From: Halalkaliarchaeum sp036625675
GTDB taxonomy: Archaea; Halobacteriota; Halobacteria; Halobacteriales; Haloferacaceae
Direction of reading: 5' to 3'
Assembly (NCBI GenBank): GCA_036625675.1
Contig: JAZKTH010000034.1
Coordinates: 1 to 17,546, forward strand
DNA: 17,546 nucleotides
Shown here: one piece after another, positions 1-6,662 of the stretch
Layout: each line of letters opens with the position of its first letter
How positions within the stretch are numbered: position 1 is the stretch's first letter
Program-made: the position numbers and the translations under genes
The notes under the pieces: generated by a model
What the model was told of the DNA's origin: nothing
The model's database searches: none
The model's input: the letters and a program-made list of their open reading frames with translations, nothing else

Positions 1-407
1 TCGACAAGATCGTCACCCCGGCCGCGATGGGGATCCACATCTCGACGGCCGTCTCCCTGATGACCGACATCCCCCTCGTCGTGATCCGGAAACGCGAGTA
101 CGGACTCGACGGGGAGGTCTCCCTGGCCAAGCAGACCGGCTACTCCGAGTCGGAGATGTTCATCAACGACGTCGAGGCGGGCGATCGCGTGCTCGTCCTC
201 GACGACGTGCTCTCGACGGGCGGCACGATGAAGGGCATCCTCGACGCGCTCTCGGACATCGGCGCGGACGTGATCGACGTCGTCGCCGTGATCAAGAAGA
301 CCGGCCCGAACGAGCTCCAGGACACCGACTACCGGGTCAAGACCCTCATCAACGTCACCGTCGAGGACGGCGAGGTCGTGATCGTCGATCCCCGCGGCGA
401 CGGGTGA
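1..407 (+). CDS. hpt: Hypoxanthine/guanine phosphoribosyltransferase, archaeal HPRT subfamily (5' end missing)
   Basis: This is the C-terminal part of a purine salvage phosphoribosyltransferase that joins hypoxanthine or guanine to PRPP to give IMP or GMP in the cytoplasm. The reading frame is open from base 3 and ends with TGA at 405-407. The PRPP-binding loop VLVLDDVLSTGGTM is intact. The stretch ITPAAMG-like (VTPAAMGIHIST) and the following IPLVVIRKREYGL segment match my memory of haloarchaeal Hpt proteins, which are near 190 residues, so roughly the first 50 residues lie outside the window. The ATG at 27 is internal and is not the start. The next gene is convergent, with a long hairpin between the two. 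Some haloarchaeal members are labelled only HGPRTase-like, so substrate preference is inferred. Confidence 0.9.
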   Translation, partial: DKIVTPAAMGIHISTAVSLMTDIPLVVIRKREYGLDGEVSLAKQTGYSESEMFINDVEAGDRVLVLDDVLSTGGTMKGILDALSDIGADVIDVVAVIKKTGPNELQDTDYRVKTLINVTVEDGEVVIVDPRGDG

Positions 408-439
408 CCGGTCGGAATCGAGGTCGGGGCCCCCGTCTC

Positions 440-521
440 ATAATGCTTGTTGTAGACGGTTACCGGTCGACCGCCACGCCCTCGGGCGGTCGACACGGTA
501 ACTTCCGACAACAAACATTAT
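440..521. repeat. 82-bp imperfect inverted repeat between convergent genes (likely bidirectional terminator, possibly a small palindromic element)
   Basis: The arms 440-475 and 485-521 are reverse complements around a 9-base loop. The inner stem is a perfect 10 bp (GTCGACCGCC with GGCGGTCGAC). After a one-base bulge at 495 come 7 more pairs (459-465 with 496-502). The outer part pairs TTGTTGT (447-453) with ACAACAA (508-514) and ATAATG with CATTAT, with a few mismatches. Both strands carry a T-rich outer arm, which suits archaeal U-tract termination in both directions. The right arm reaches the first base of the stop codon of the minus-strand regulator. No target-site duplication is visible. 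Confidence 0.75.
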
Positions 522-820
522 CACTCCCGTTCGATCGTGAACACTGGCTCGGCCACGTTCTCGCTGCGGCACTCGGGACACCGGGACGGATCGTTCGCCG
601 GGTCGTCGAAGCCGTCGAACCCGCAGTCGCGACACGTCGGCGGCGCGACCAGCAGCTCCTCGTCGGTTCCGGAGAGCGACCGGGCGACGTGGGTGACGTG
701 GTCGTGAACGACCGGGACCGGCGCGTCGACCCGGCTCGCGAGTTCGCTCGGGGTCGCCTCCGACGCCCTGAGGGCGTCCGCAATCCGCTGACGCGTCGTC
801 CGGGGCGGGTCCTCGTCCAT
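521..820 (-). CDS. Small HTH/zinc-ribbon predicted transcriptional regulator (COG3357-like)
   Basis: This encodes 99 residues. The N-terminal half (about 8-50) looks like a winged/helix-turn-helix segment (RQRIADALRASEATPSELAS). The C-terminal part is a zinc ribbon with two CxxC pairs, Cys63/Cys66 and Cys81/Cys84. This HTH plus Zn-ribbon arrangement fits the archaeal family of predicted regulators in COG3357; its target is unknown. The ATG at 818-820 is chosen over the long upstream in-frame extension, because that extension runs antisense through the sugar-nucleotidyltransferase gene. A minus-strand TATA-like run (CTCTTTTCC, 841-849) also lies about 21-29 bases upstream, as expected for a leaderless mRNA. 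It is divergent from the nucleotidyltransferase, and the two promoters share a 58-base gap. Confidence 0.8.
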   Translation of the reverse strand: MDEDPPRTTRQRIADALRASEATPSELASRVDAPVPVVHDHVTHVARSLSGTDEELLVAPPTCRDCGFDGFDDPANDPSRCPECRSENVAEPVFTIERE

Positions 821-840
821 ACGCGAGGGACGGTCGCGGA

Positions 841-857
841 GGAAAAGAGACTTACCG
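841..857. promoter_or_regulatory. Overlapping divergent core promoters
   Basis: GGAAAAGAG (841-849) reads as a TATA-like CTCTTTTCC for the minus-strand regulator. The adjacent GACTTACCG (849-857) sits 22-30 bases before the ATG of the plus-strand nucleotidyltransferase. Because the two boxes touch, the two promoters probably compete. This is inferred from spacing only. Confidence 0.4.
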
Positions 858-878
858 ACTGCAATCGACCCTGCAGGC

Positions 879-1850
879 ATGAAGGCGATCGTGCTCGCGG
901 GTGGGTACGCGACGCGTCTGTGGCCCATAACGAAAAATCGGCCGAAGATGTTCCTTCCCGTCGGCGAGAACACGGTGATCGACGAGACGTTTGCCGACCT
1001 GGAGGTCGACGACCGGATCGACGAGGTGTACGTGAGCACGAACGAGCGCTTCGAGGACGACTTCCGGGAGTACCTCGCCGAGTCCCCGTTCGAGAAGCCG
1101 ACCCTCTCGGTGGAGGACACCGAACACGAGGACGAGAAGTTCGGCGTCATCGGCGCGCTCGCACAGCTCATCCGCCGGGAGGGGATCGAGGACGACTTGC
1201 TGGTGGTCGCGGGCGACAACCTCATCAGCTTCGACATCGCCGAGTTCGTCGACTTCTACCAGCGCCGCGAGACGCCGGCGCTTGCCGCCTACGACGTCGG
1301 CTCCCGGGAGCGTGCGAAGTCGTACGGGCTGGTCGAACTCGACGGCGACCGGGTCGTCGACTTCCAGGAGAAGCCCGACGAGCCTCACTCGACGCTGGTG
1401 TCGATCGCCTGCTACGCCTTCCCGGCCGGATGTCTCTCCCTCTTCGAGACGTACCTCGACGGCGGCAACAACCCCGACGAGCCGGGATGGTTCATCCAGT
1501 GGCTGCAGGAGCGGGAGCCGGTCCACGCGTTCACCTTCGACGGCGCCTGGTTCGACATCGGCACGCCGGAGAGCTACCTCGACGCGGTCCGGTGGAACCT
1601 CGACGGGGACCGTCGGGTCCACCCGGACGCGACGATCGAGAACTCGACCCTGCACGAGAACGTCCACGTGATGGCCGACTCGGAGGTGATCGACTCCACG
1701 CTGAAGGAGACGATCGTCTTCCCCGACGTCCGGATCAGCGACGCCGAGATCAAGCGGTCGATCATCGACGAGGACACCCGGATCGAGGGACTGGACTTCG
1801 CCGGCGCCCTCATCGGCGCACACAGCCGGATCGAGAACGGCGCGGAGTGA
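879..1850 (+). CDS. Sugar-phosphate nucleotidyltransferase (NDP-sugar pyrophosphorylase)
   Basis: This encodes 323 residues. The N-terminal Rossmann-like nucleotidyltransferase domain has the signature LAGGYATRLWPITKNRPK (residues 6-23), with a catalytic-type Arg13 and Lys23. A metal/nucleotide motif GDN follows at 112-114, and VDFQEKPDEP lies in the sugar-binding half. The C-terminal ~80 residues (from about 245) show a short hexapeptide-like left-handed beta-helix pattern. The enzyme should transfer a nucleotide from an NTP (often dTTP or UTP) to a sugar-1-phosphate, feeding glycan or glycoprotein synthesis. The exact sugar cannot be read from the sequence, and no sugar-modifying genes sit next to it. 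The ATG at 879 begins the conserved MKAIVLAGG start. It ends 21 bases from the convergent panB stop. Confidence 0.85.
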   Translation: MKAIVLAGGYATRLWPITKNRPKMFLPVGENTVIDETFADLEVDDRIDEVYVSTNERFEDDFREYLAESPFEKPTLSVEDTEHEDEKFGVIGALAQLIRREGIEDDLLVVAGDNLISFDIAEFVDFYQRRETPALAAYDVGSRERAKSYGLVELDGDRVVDFQEKPDEPHSTLVSIACYAFPAGCLSLFETYLDGGNNPDEPGWFIQWLQEREPVHAFTFDGAWFDIGTPESYLDAVRWNLDGDRRVHPDATIENSTLHENVHVMADSEVIDSTLKETIVFPDVRISDAEIKRSIIDEDTRIEGLDFAGALIGAHSRIENGAE

Positions 1851-1883
1851 GACACTCGAACTCGGAGCGAGTCACTCGAAGTC
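1844..1883. repeat. 20-bp tandem duplication across two convergent stop codons
   Basis: Bases 1844-1863 (GGAGTGAGACACTCGAACTC) and 1864-1883 (GGAGCGAGTCACTCGAAGTC) are identical at 17 of 20 positions. The first copy contains the TGA of the nucleotidyltransferase, and the second contains the TGA of panB on the minus strand. Each copy holds a short dyad (GAGTGAGACACTC; CGAGTCACTCG). Confidence 0.7.
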
Positions 1884-2684
1884 GTCCAGCCCGTCTTCGA
1901 CGTGTGTGTGCTCCTCGGCGGGGAACGTCCCGGACTCGACCTCCCGTTTGAACCCGGCGACGGCGCGCTCCATCTCACCGCGGACGTCGCCGAACTGTTT
2001 GGAGAAGGAGGGCGACCACTCGTCGAGCCCGAGCACGTCGTTGATCACGAGCACCTGCCCGTCGCAGTCCGGCCCTGCCCCGATCCCGATCGTCGGAATT
2101 TCCAGCTCCGCAGTCACCTTGGCGGCGACGTTCGCGGGTACGTGTTCCACCACGAGCGCGAACGCGCCGGCCTTCTCGTGGGAGATCGCCAGCTCGACCA
2201 GGTCGCGTGCGGCGTCCTCGGTGGTCCCCTGCCGGGCGTAGCCGCCGAGTTGGTTGACCCGCTGCGGAGTGAGTCCGAGGTGCGCCATCACCGGGATCCC
2301 GATCTCGACGAGCCGCTCCGTGAGCTCGATCGTGTGCCGTCCGCTCTCTATCTTCACGGCGTCGGCGTCCGCCTCCTTCAGCAGCCGTCCGGCGTTTTCG
2401 ACGCTCTCGCTTTCGTCGACGCCGACCGAGAGGAACGGCATGTCCGCGACCACGAGGGCCTCCTCGGTCGCCCGGGCGACGGCCGCGGTCCGGCTGTGCA
2501 TCTCCTCGAGCGTCACCGGCAGGGTCGAGTCGTACTCCAGCACCGCGTTCCCCATGCTGTCGCCCACGAGTATCACGTCGATCCCCGCCCCGTCCACGAC
2601 GTCGGCGGTCGGCGCGTCGTAGGCGGTCAGCATGGTGATCGGCTCCTCGTCCGCTCGGTCCCGGAGGTCCTGTGTCGTCACCAT
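1872..2684 (-). CDS. panB: 3-methyl-2-oxobutanoate hydroxymethyltransferase (ketopantoate hydroxymethyltransferase)
   Basis: This encodes 270 residues covering the whole family length. PanB makes ketopantoate from alpha-ketoisovalerate and 5,10-methylene-tetrahydropterin, the first committed step toward pantoate and coenzyme A. Visible residues are the metal ligands Asp42 (in VGDSMG) and Asp81 (in VADMPF), the KIE segment (Lys111, Glu112), the catalytic-type Glu180 in VVEHVP, and the glycine-rich IGIGAGPDCDGQ. The frame stays open 29 codons further upstream. I chose the ATG at 2682-2684 because it gives the usual MVTTQDL start and because a minus-strand TATTT-type box (TTTATTCT, 2707-2714) lies about 25-30 bases before it. 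That box would fall inside the extension. It is convergent with the sugar nucleotidyltransferase and divergent from a small membrane protein gene. Confidence 0.93.
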   Translation of the reverse strand: MVTTQDLRDRADEEPITMLTAYDAPTADVVDGAGIDVILVGDSMGNAVLEYDSTLPVTLEEMHSRTAAVARATEEALVVADMPFLSVGVDESESVENAGRLLKEADADAVKIESGRHTIELTERLVEIGIPVMAHLGLTPQRVNQLGGYARQGTTEDAARDLVELAISHEKAGAFALVVEHVPANVAAKVTAELEIPTIGIGAGPDCDGQVLVINDVLGLDEWSPSFSKQFGDVRGEMERAVAGFKREVESGTFPAEEHTHVEDGLDDFE

Positions 2685-2706
2685 GCCCCGACGTTCTTCC
2701 AGCCGG

Positions 2707-2714
2707 AGAATAAA
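2707..2714 (-). promoter_or_regulatory. TATA-like box of panB
   Basis: TTTATTCT on the minus strand lies 23-30 bases upstream of the panB ATG, the spacing of a haloarchaeal leaderless promoter. It supports the shorter start codon for panB. Confidence 0.6.
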
Positions 2715-2764
2715 GCGTGCGGTAAACCGGTAGGCCTTACTCTCCGTCCCGCTCAGGGACGCCC

Positions 2765-3019
2765 GTGCCACGAACCGTCGAGCGAACGGAGCCGGACGGC
2801 GTCGACTACGGCTGGGTGATGCAGGTGACGTTCGTCGTCACGATCCTGGTCGGGGCGCCGGTCGTCGCGCTGCTTTCCGCCGGCGTCGAACTCTCGACCT
2901 GGGGCCAGCGTGCCACCTTCGCCCTCCGGATCGGCGCGCCGATCTGGTTCCTCACGGCGATCGCCGCGTTCGCGTACGCGAAGCGGTACCGCGTCGACAG
3001 TCCCGTCGAGGATTCGTAG
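2765..3019 (+). CDS. Small two-helix membrane protein, haloarchaeal family (resembles DUF5822)
   Basis: This encodes 84 residues with a GTG start. The start TVERTEPDGVDYGWVMQ is followed by a first membrane segment (about residues 20-41, QVTFVVTILVGAPVVALLS) and a second (about 55-70, IGAPIWFLTAIAAFAYA). It ends in a short charged tail. The sequence resembles small haloarchaeal membrane proteins that I recall as DUF5822; I have no function for it. The GTG at 2765 is preferred because an A/T-containing stretch (CTTACT near 2738-2743) lies about 25 bases upstream and because residues before the first helix look conserved. An ATG at 2819 would cut into the first helix. It is divergent from panB and only 4 bases from the convergent HAD gene. 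Confidence 0.75.
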   Translation: MPRTVERTEPDGVDYGWVMQVTFVVTILVGAPVVALLSAGVELSTWGQRATFALRIGAPIWFLTAIAAFAYAKRYRVDSPVEDS

Positions 3020-3023
3020 TCGG

Positions 3024-3596
3024 CTACCGATCGACCCTGGTGTCCGGGCTCCCCTGGAGATCCGAGACGTACGCGAATCGGGTGCCCGCGCGTTCGGCAG
3101 TGCGCTCGTCCCGGGGGGAATCACCCACGAACAGCGTCCGTTCCGGCGTCACGCCGAGGCTCCGACACGCGGCGAGCAACGGCTCGGGATCCGGCTTCTG
3201 GGTGGCGACCGTGTCGCGCCCGACGATCGGGCCGGACTCGAGAGTCGACGCGAGGTCGTGCTCCGCCAGCGCGATCCGGACGGCCGCCTCGCAGTTGAGC
3301 GAACAGACCCCGAGCGGGACCCCGGCGGCAGCGCGGGCGAGGAGTTCGTCCGCGAGCGACAGGCGAACCGACCGCCGCGCTCCCTCGCGTTCGTGCTCGC
3401 ACACTACGCCGGCGACGGAATCGCCGAGGCCGTAGTCGTCGGCGTCCTCCAGCAGCGCCCACAGGTCGCCGGACGGCGGATCGACGTCCGACGAACGGTA
3501 CACCGCCGCCACCTCCCGTGCGACCTGGTCCCAGTCGACCTCGAGGTCGACGAGGGTGCCGTCGAGGTCGTACACGACTGCGTCGTAATCGTCCAT
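3024..3596 (-). CDS. HAD-superfamily hydrolase (phosphoglycolate phosphatase-like)
   Basis: This encodes 190 residues. All four HAD motifs are visible: DLDGTL at 10-15 with nucleophile Asp10 and acid Asp12, the Ser/Thr motif in GVCSLN, the Lys of QKPDPEP, and the acidic motif GDSPRDE. The helical segment after motif I is the small cap of the Gph-like subgroup. It is expected to be a soluble phosphomonoesterase; the substrate is unknown (phosphoglycolate or another sugar/nucleoside phosphate). The ATG at 3594-3596 is chosen because it starts just before motif I. The 66-residue upstream extension is Arg-rich, unlike haloarchaeal proteins, and overlaps the regulatory gap before hisC. A weak CTTTG box lies about 25 bases upstream. 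Confidence 0.85.
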   Translation of the reverse strand: MDDYDAVVYDLDGTLVDLEVDWDQVAREVAAVYRSSDVDPPSGDLWALLEDADDYGLGDSVAGVVCEHEREGARRSVRLSLADELLARAAAGVPLGVCSLNCEAAVRIALAEHDLASTLESGPIVGRDTVATQKPDPEPLLAACRSLGVTPERTLFVGDSPRDERTAERAGTRFAYVSDLQGSPDTRVDR

Positions 3597-3670
3597 GCCC
3601 ACCCTACGCGCTCGGCGGGCAAAGGCGCCACGGAAACGCCGCCCCGGGCGGCCCGCACGTTTCCGCGCCC

Positions 3671-3722
3671 GGTATCCACCGGCGACCGGCGGCCGATACC
3701 CTCCGGGGCCCGGCGACCGGCG
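3671..3722. repeat. Inverted and direct repeats in the HAD/hisC divergent gap
   Basis: GGTATC (3671-3676) and GATACC (3695-3700) form a dyad enclosing CCGGCGACCGGCG (3679-3691). That 13-mer is repeated exactly at 3710-3722. The cluster sits about 75-125 bases before the hisC start, so it could bind a regulator. It could also be chance in very GC-rich DNA. Confidence 0.4.
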
Positions 3723-3764
3723 CCCGTCGGCGTTCCGGATCCGCGCTGGAACGGCTTGAGCAGT

Positions 3765-3770
3765 CTTAAG
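3765..3770 (+). promoter_or_regulatory. TATA-like box of hisC operon
   Basis: CTTAAG lies 25-30 bases before the ATG at 3795 in an otherwise G/C-only stretch. This suggests a leaderless transcript starting at or near the hisC start codon and running through the two overlapping downstream genes. Confidence 0.55.
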
Positions 3771-3794
3771 TCGCGCGGTCACGACCGTCTCCAC

Positions 3795-4898
3795 ATGGAA
3801 TCACGGGACCTCTCCGCTCACGCGCCGTACGTCCCCGGGAGCGGCATCGAGGAGGTCGCCCGGGAGCTCGGCGTCGAACCGGACGAGCTGGTCGCGCTCT
3901 CGTCGAACGAGAACCCCCACGGACCGAGCCCCGCCGCGGTCGAGGCGATCCACGAGCACGCCGGTCGCGTCAACCAGTATCCGAAGGCCTCCCACGCCGA
4001 TCTGACCGACCGGATCGCCGAGCGTTGGGGGCTCGACCCGACACAGGTGTGGCTCTCTCCCGGTGCCGACGGCGCGCTGGATTACCTCGCCCGGACGATG
4101 CTGTCCCCCGGCGATCGCGTGCTGGTTCCCGAACCGGGATTCGCCTACTACGCGATGAGCGCACGGTACCACCACGGCGACGTGGCGACGTACCTCCTCT
4201 CGGAGTCGGCGGGGTTCGCCGGAACCGCCGACGCCGTCCTCGACGCCTACGACGGGGAGCGGATCGTCTACGTGACGACGCCCCACAATCCGGCCGGAAC
4301 CGAGTTCCCCCGGTCCGAACTGCGCGAACTGCTCGCGTCCGTCGGGGAGGAAACCCTCGTCGTGGTGGACGAGGCGTACGGCGAGTACACCGACGCGCCC
4401 TCGAGCATCGAACTGCTCGACGACTACGACAACCTCGCGGTGACCCGGACGTTCTCGAAGGCGTACGGCCTCGCCGGGCTGCGCGTCGGCTACGCGGCCG
4501 TCCCCGGGGAGTGGGCGGACGCGTACGCCAGGGTAAACACGCCGTTCGCGGCGAACGAACTCGCGTGCCGGGCGGCGCTGGCCGCGCTGGACGACGACGA
4601 CCACCTCCGTCGCTCGGTGGAGACCGCCCGCTGGAGCCGGGCGTACCTCCGCGAGCACCTGGCGGCGCCGACGGTGGAAAGCGCCGCCAACTTCGTCCTC
4701 GCGCGGGTCGGGGACGCCGAAACCGTCGCCGAACGCAGCAAGCGGGCGGGCGTCGTCGTCCGCGACTGCACGAGTTTCGGGCTCCCCGGCCACGTTCGCA
4801 TCTCGTGTGGCACCCGGGAGGAGACCCGGCTGGCGGCGGAGACGCTCAACGACATCCTCGCCGACGCCGACGTCTCCGGGGTGACGCCCGATGACTGA
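3795..4898 (+). CDS. hisC: Histidinol-phosphate aminotransferase
   Basis: This encodes 367 residues, a class I/II PLP aminotransferase. It converts imidazole acetol phosphate and glutamate to histidinol phosphate in histidine biosynthesis. Family marks are SSNENPHGPSP (36-46), the TPHNPAGT segment with Asn165, VDEAYGEY with Asp192 and Tyr195 contacting the cofactor, and the Schiff-base lysine Lys222 in TRTFSKAYGLAGLRVGY. A C-terminal Arg in GHVRISCGT would bind substrate. The ATG at 3795 is preferred over the long Arg-rich upstream frame because it fits the family length and the TATA-like box at 3765. No other his gene is nearby, as is common in haloarchaea. Its stop overlaps the start of the downstream kinase gene by 8 bases, implying co-transcription and coupled translation. 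Confidence 0.93.
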   Translation: MESRDLSAHAPYVPGSGIEEVARELGVEPDELVALSSNENPHGPSPAAVEAIHEHAGRVNQYPKASHADLTDRIAERWGLDPTQVWLSPGADGALDYLARTMLSPGDRVLVPEPGFAYYAMSARYHHGDVATYLLSESAGFAGTADAVLDAYDGERIVYVTTPHNPAGTEFPRSELRELLASVGEETLVVVDEAYGEYTDAPSSIELLDDYDNLAVTRTFSKAYGLAGLRVGYAAVPGEWADAYARVNTPFAANELACRAALAALDDDDHLRRSVETARWSRAYLREHLAAPTVESAANFVLARVGDAETVAERSKRAGVVVRDCTSFGLPGHVRISCGTREETRLAAETLNDILADADVSGVTPDD

Positions 4899-5463
4899 GG
4901 CGACGGACGACGGGGAACCGCCCGCGCCGGGGACGCGGGCCCGTCGCGTCGCCGTGACCGGGACGCCCGGGACCGGAAAGACGACCGCGACGGAGCTGCT
5001 CGTGGAGCCGACGAACGTCGTCCATCTCAACGAGCTCGTCAGGGAGGAGGGCCTCTGGACCGAGCGGGACGAAACGCGGGACAGCCTCGTGGTCGATCTC
5101 CCGGCGGTTCGCGACCGGCTCGGCGACTGGGAGGGGATCGTCGAGTCGCACGTGGCTCACCACCTCGAGGCCGACCGGGTCGTCGTGCTCAGGTGTCGCC
5201 CGGACGTCCTGGAACGGCGCCTCCTCGACAGGGGGGAGTCCCCCGAGACGGCGCTGGAGAACCGCGAGAGCGAGGCGCTCGACGTGATCCTCTCGGAGGC
5301 GGTCGAGCGACACGGGCGGGAGAACGTCTACGAGGTCGACACGACCGACCGGTCGAGCCAGCGGGTCGCCGGGGAGATCGCCGCCGTCGTCGCGGGGGAC
5401 CGCGAGCCGAGCGCGGGCACCGTCGACTACCTCGAGTACCTCCCGGAGGCATCCGAGCCGTGA
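4891..5463 (+). CDS. Adenylate kinase-like NMP kinase (archaeal Fap7/AK6 type, COG1936)
   Basis: This encodes 190 residues. A P-loop GTPGTGKT is at 24-31, and the lid-like segment CRPDVLERRLLDRGE follows about 95 residues later. This is the layout of the short archaeal NMP kinases related to eukaryotic Fap7/AK6. They phosphorylate AMP with ATP and, in eukaryotes, act as an ATPase in small-subunit ribosome maturation; that role here is inference from the family. The first ~17 residues are an acidic/proline tail before the P-loop strand. The gene starts inside the last codons of hisC (ATGACTGA overlap), and its TGA overlaps the GTG of the next gene, so it is the middle member of an operon. Confidence 0.85.
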   Translation: MTEATDDGEPPAPGTRARRVAVTGTPGTGKTTATELLVEPTNVVHLNELVREEGLWTERDETRDSLVVDLPAVRDRLGDWEGIVESHVAHHLEADRVVVLRCRPDVLERRLLDRGESPETALENRESEALDVILSEAVERHGRENVYEVDTTDRSSQRVAGEIAAVVAGDREPSAGTVDYLEYLPEASEP

Positions 5464-6062
5464 CGCTGGACCGCTTCCGGCCGGTCGCGGACCGGGCGCT
5501 GACTCCCTTCGTGGACGTGGCCGACGCGCTCGGGTTGACCCCCGACGGGGTGAGCGTGATCGCGTTCCTCTGTGCGCTGGCGGCGGGCGGTGCGTTCGCG
5601 GTCGCGGAGTCCGTGTACTACGTCGCCGGCGCCGTGCTGGTGTTCGCGAACGGGTGGCTCGACCTGGTCGACGGCGCGCTGGCCCGTCGGCTCGACGCCT
5701 CCTCTCCCGGAGGCGACCTGCTGGATCACGTGCTGGACCGCTACGCCGACATCGTGATCATCGTCGGCCTCGCGGCCGGGGCGGGGGCGTATCTGCTCGG
5801 CTTTCTGGCCGTCACCGGCGTTTTGATGACGTCGTATCTGGGTACGCAGATCCAGGCGGTCGGGCTCGGGCGGGAGTACGGCGGCGCGCTGGGCCGGGCG
5901 GACCGGCTCGCGCTCGTGGGCGTCGCCGGCGTCGTCGCGGCCGCCGTTCCGGGCGAACTGGTAGCCGGCCGAACCGTCGTCGAACTCCTGCTCGTCGCGT
6001 TCGCGGTCGTGGGTCACCTCACTGCAGTCCAGCGGTTTTACGGCGCCCGGTCGGACCTTTGA
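5460..6062 (+). CDS. CDP-alcohol phosphatidyltransferase family membrane enzyme
   Basis: This encodes 200 residues. It carries the complete family signature D-x2-D-G-x2-A-R-x8-G-x3-D-x3-D with Asp68, Asp71, Gly72, Ala75, Arg76, Gly85, Asp89 and Asp93, the metal and catalytic residues. Several hydrophobic segments follow or flank it (about 31-64, 96-122, 138-155, 166-187), so it is an integral membrane enzyme. In archaea this family joins CDP-archaeol to a polar head such as inositol phosphate, glycerol phosphate or serine. Which one cannot be read here. The GTG at 5460-5462 overlaps the upstream TGA in the form GTGA. The frame is open further upstream inside the kinase gene, but that part is an Arg-rich shadow. 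Confidence 0.87.
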   Translation: MTLDRFRPVADRALTPFVDVADALGLTPDGVSVIAFLCALAAGGAFAVAESVYYVAGAVLVFANGWLDLVDGALARRLDASSPGGDLLDHVLDRYADIVIIVGLAAGAGAYLLGFLAVTGVLMTSYLGTQIQAVGLGREYGGALGRADRLALVGVAGVVAAAVPGELVAGRTVVELLLVAFAVVGHLTAVQRFYGARSDL

Positions 6063-6095
6063 ACCGCCGACTCCCTCCCGACCCCTGGCGTGTGG

Positions 6096-6104
6096 TTTTT
6101 ACAC
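6096..6104 (+). promoter_or_regulatory. TATA-like box of mbf1
   Basis: TTTTTACAC lies 22-30 bases before the ATG at 6126, a leaderless promoter spacing. It rules out the in-frame ATG at 6090, which lies upstream of the box. Confidence 0.6.
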
Positions 6105-6125
6105 TCGGCCGCGGTAGCAACGGGT

Positions 6126-6659
6126 ATGCCCCAGTGTGAGATGTGTGGTGCCGAGCAGTCATCCCTCACCACGACCAAAGTCGAAGGTGCCGAACTGGAG
6201 CTTTGCGACTCCTGTTCCGACTTCGGGACCGAGGTCCGCACCGAATCCACGGGTTCCTCCGGAAGCAAGTACTCCACGACGTCGAGTTCGGGGACGGCGT
6301 CCGGCGGATCCGGCAGCTCCGGCGGGAGTTCGGGGTCGGGCGGCTCCTCGGGGTCCCGCCGCCGGGACATGTTCGACGAGATGGACGAGCTCGCGGCCGA
6401 CTACGACGACCGGATCAGGGACGCCCGCGAGTCGACTGGACTGAGCCAGGAGGACCTCGCGAAGAAGCTCAACGAGAAGGCGAGTCTCATCCGGAAGCTC
6501 GAGCGCGGGGACATCCTCCCCAGCGACGAGGTCCAGCAGAAGCTCGAACGGGAGCTGGACATCTCGCTCGTCGAGGGCGAGGACGTGGAGGACTCGGAGT
6601 GGTCCAGCGACTCCTCGGGCACTATGACGCTCGGCGACGTGGTGAAGCGGAAGGACTGA
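6126..6659 (+). CDS. mbf1: Multiprotein bridging factor 1-type transcription factor
   Basis: This encodes 177 residues. The N-terminal zinc ribbon has Cys4/Cys7 and Cys27/Cys30. A roughly 38-residue Ser/Gly linker (about 41-78) follows. The C-terminal Cro/C1-type helix-turn-helix spans about 85-145, with ESTGLSQEDLAKKLNEKAS and LIRKLERGDILPS. This three-part order is the archaeal MBF1 (TIGR00270-like) arrangement. In eukaryotes MBF1 bridges TBP and gene-specific activators; archaeal forms are thought to contact the transcription or translation machinery, but their role is less certain. The ATG at 6126 opens the cysteine motif and follows the TATA-like box at 6096. The gene has its own promoter after the lipid-enzyme gene and runs into a hairpin-rich gap. 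Confidence 0.92.
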   Translation: MPQCEMCGAEQSSLTTTKVEGAELELCDSCSDFGTEVRTESTGSSGSKYSTTSSSGTASGGSGSSGGSSGSGGSSGSRRRDMFDEMDELAADYDDRIRDARESTGLSQEDLAKKLNEKASLIRKLERGDILPSDEVQQKLERELDISLVEGEDVEDSEWSSDSSGTMTLGDVVKRKD

Positions 6660-6662
6660 AAC

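Noticed and set aside
404..1951. 515-codon open frame on the plus strand covering hpt 3' end to panB 3' end
   Set aside because: It is Arg/Gly/Pro-rich, unlike acidic haloarchaeal proteins, and overlaps the well-supported nucleotidyltransferase and regulator genes in another frame. It is a shadow of GC-rich coding DNA.
2685..2771. 29-codon N-terminal extension of PanB
   Set aside because: It would place the TATA-like box inside the coding region, and the remaining protein already has the family start.
3597..3794. N-terminal extension of the HAD hydrolase
   Set aside because: It is Arg-rich and sits before motif I, which must be near the N terminus. It also covers the intergenic gap.
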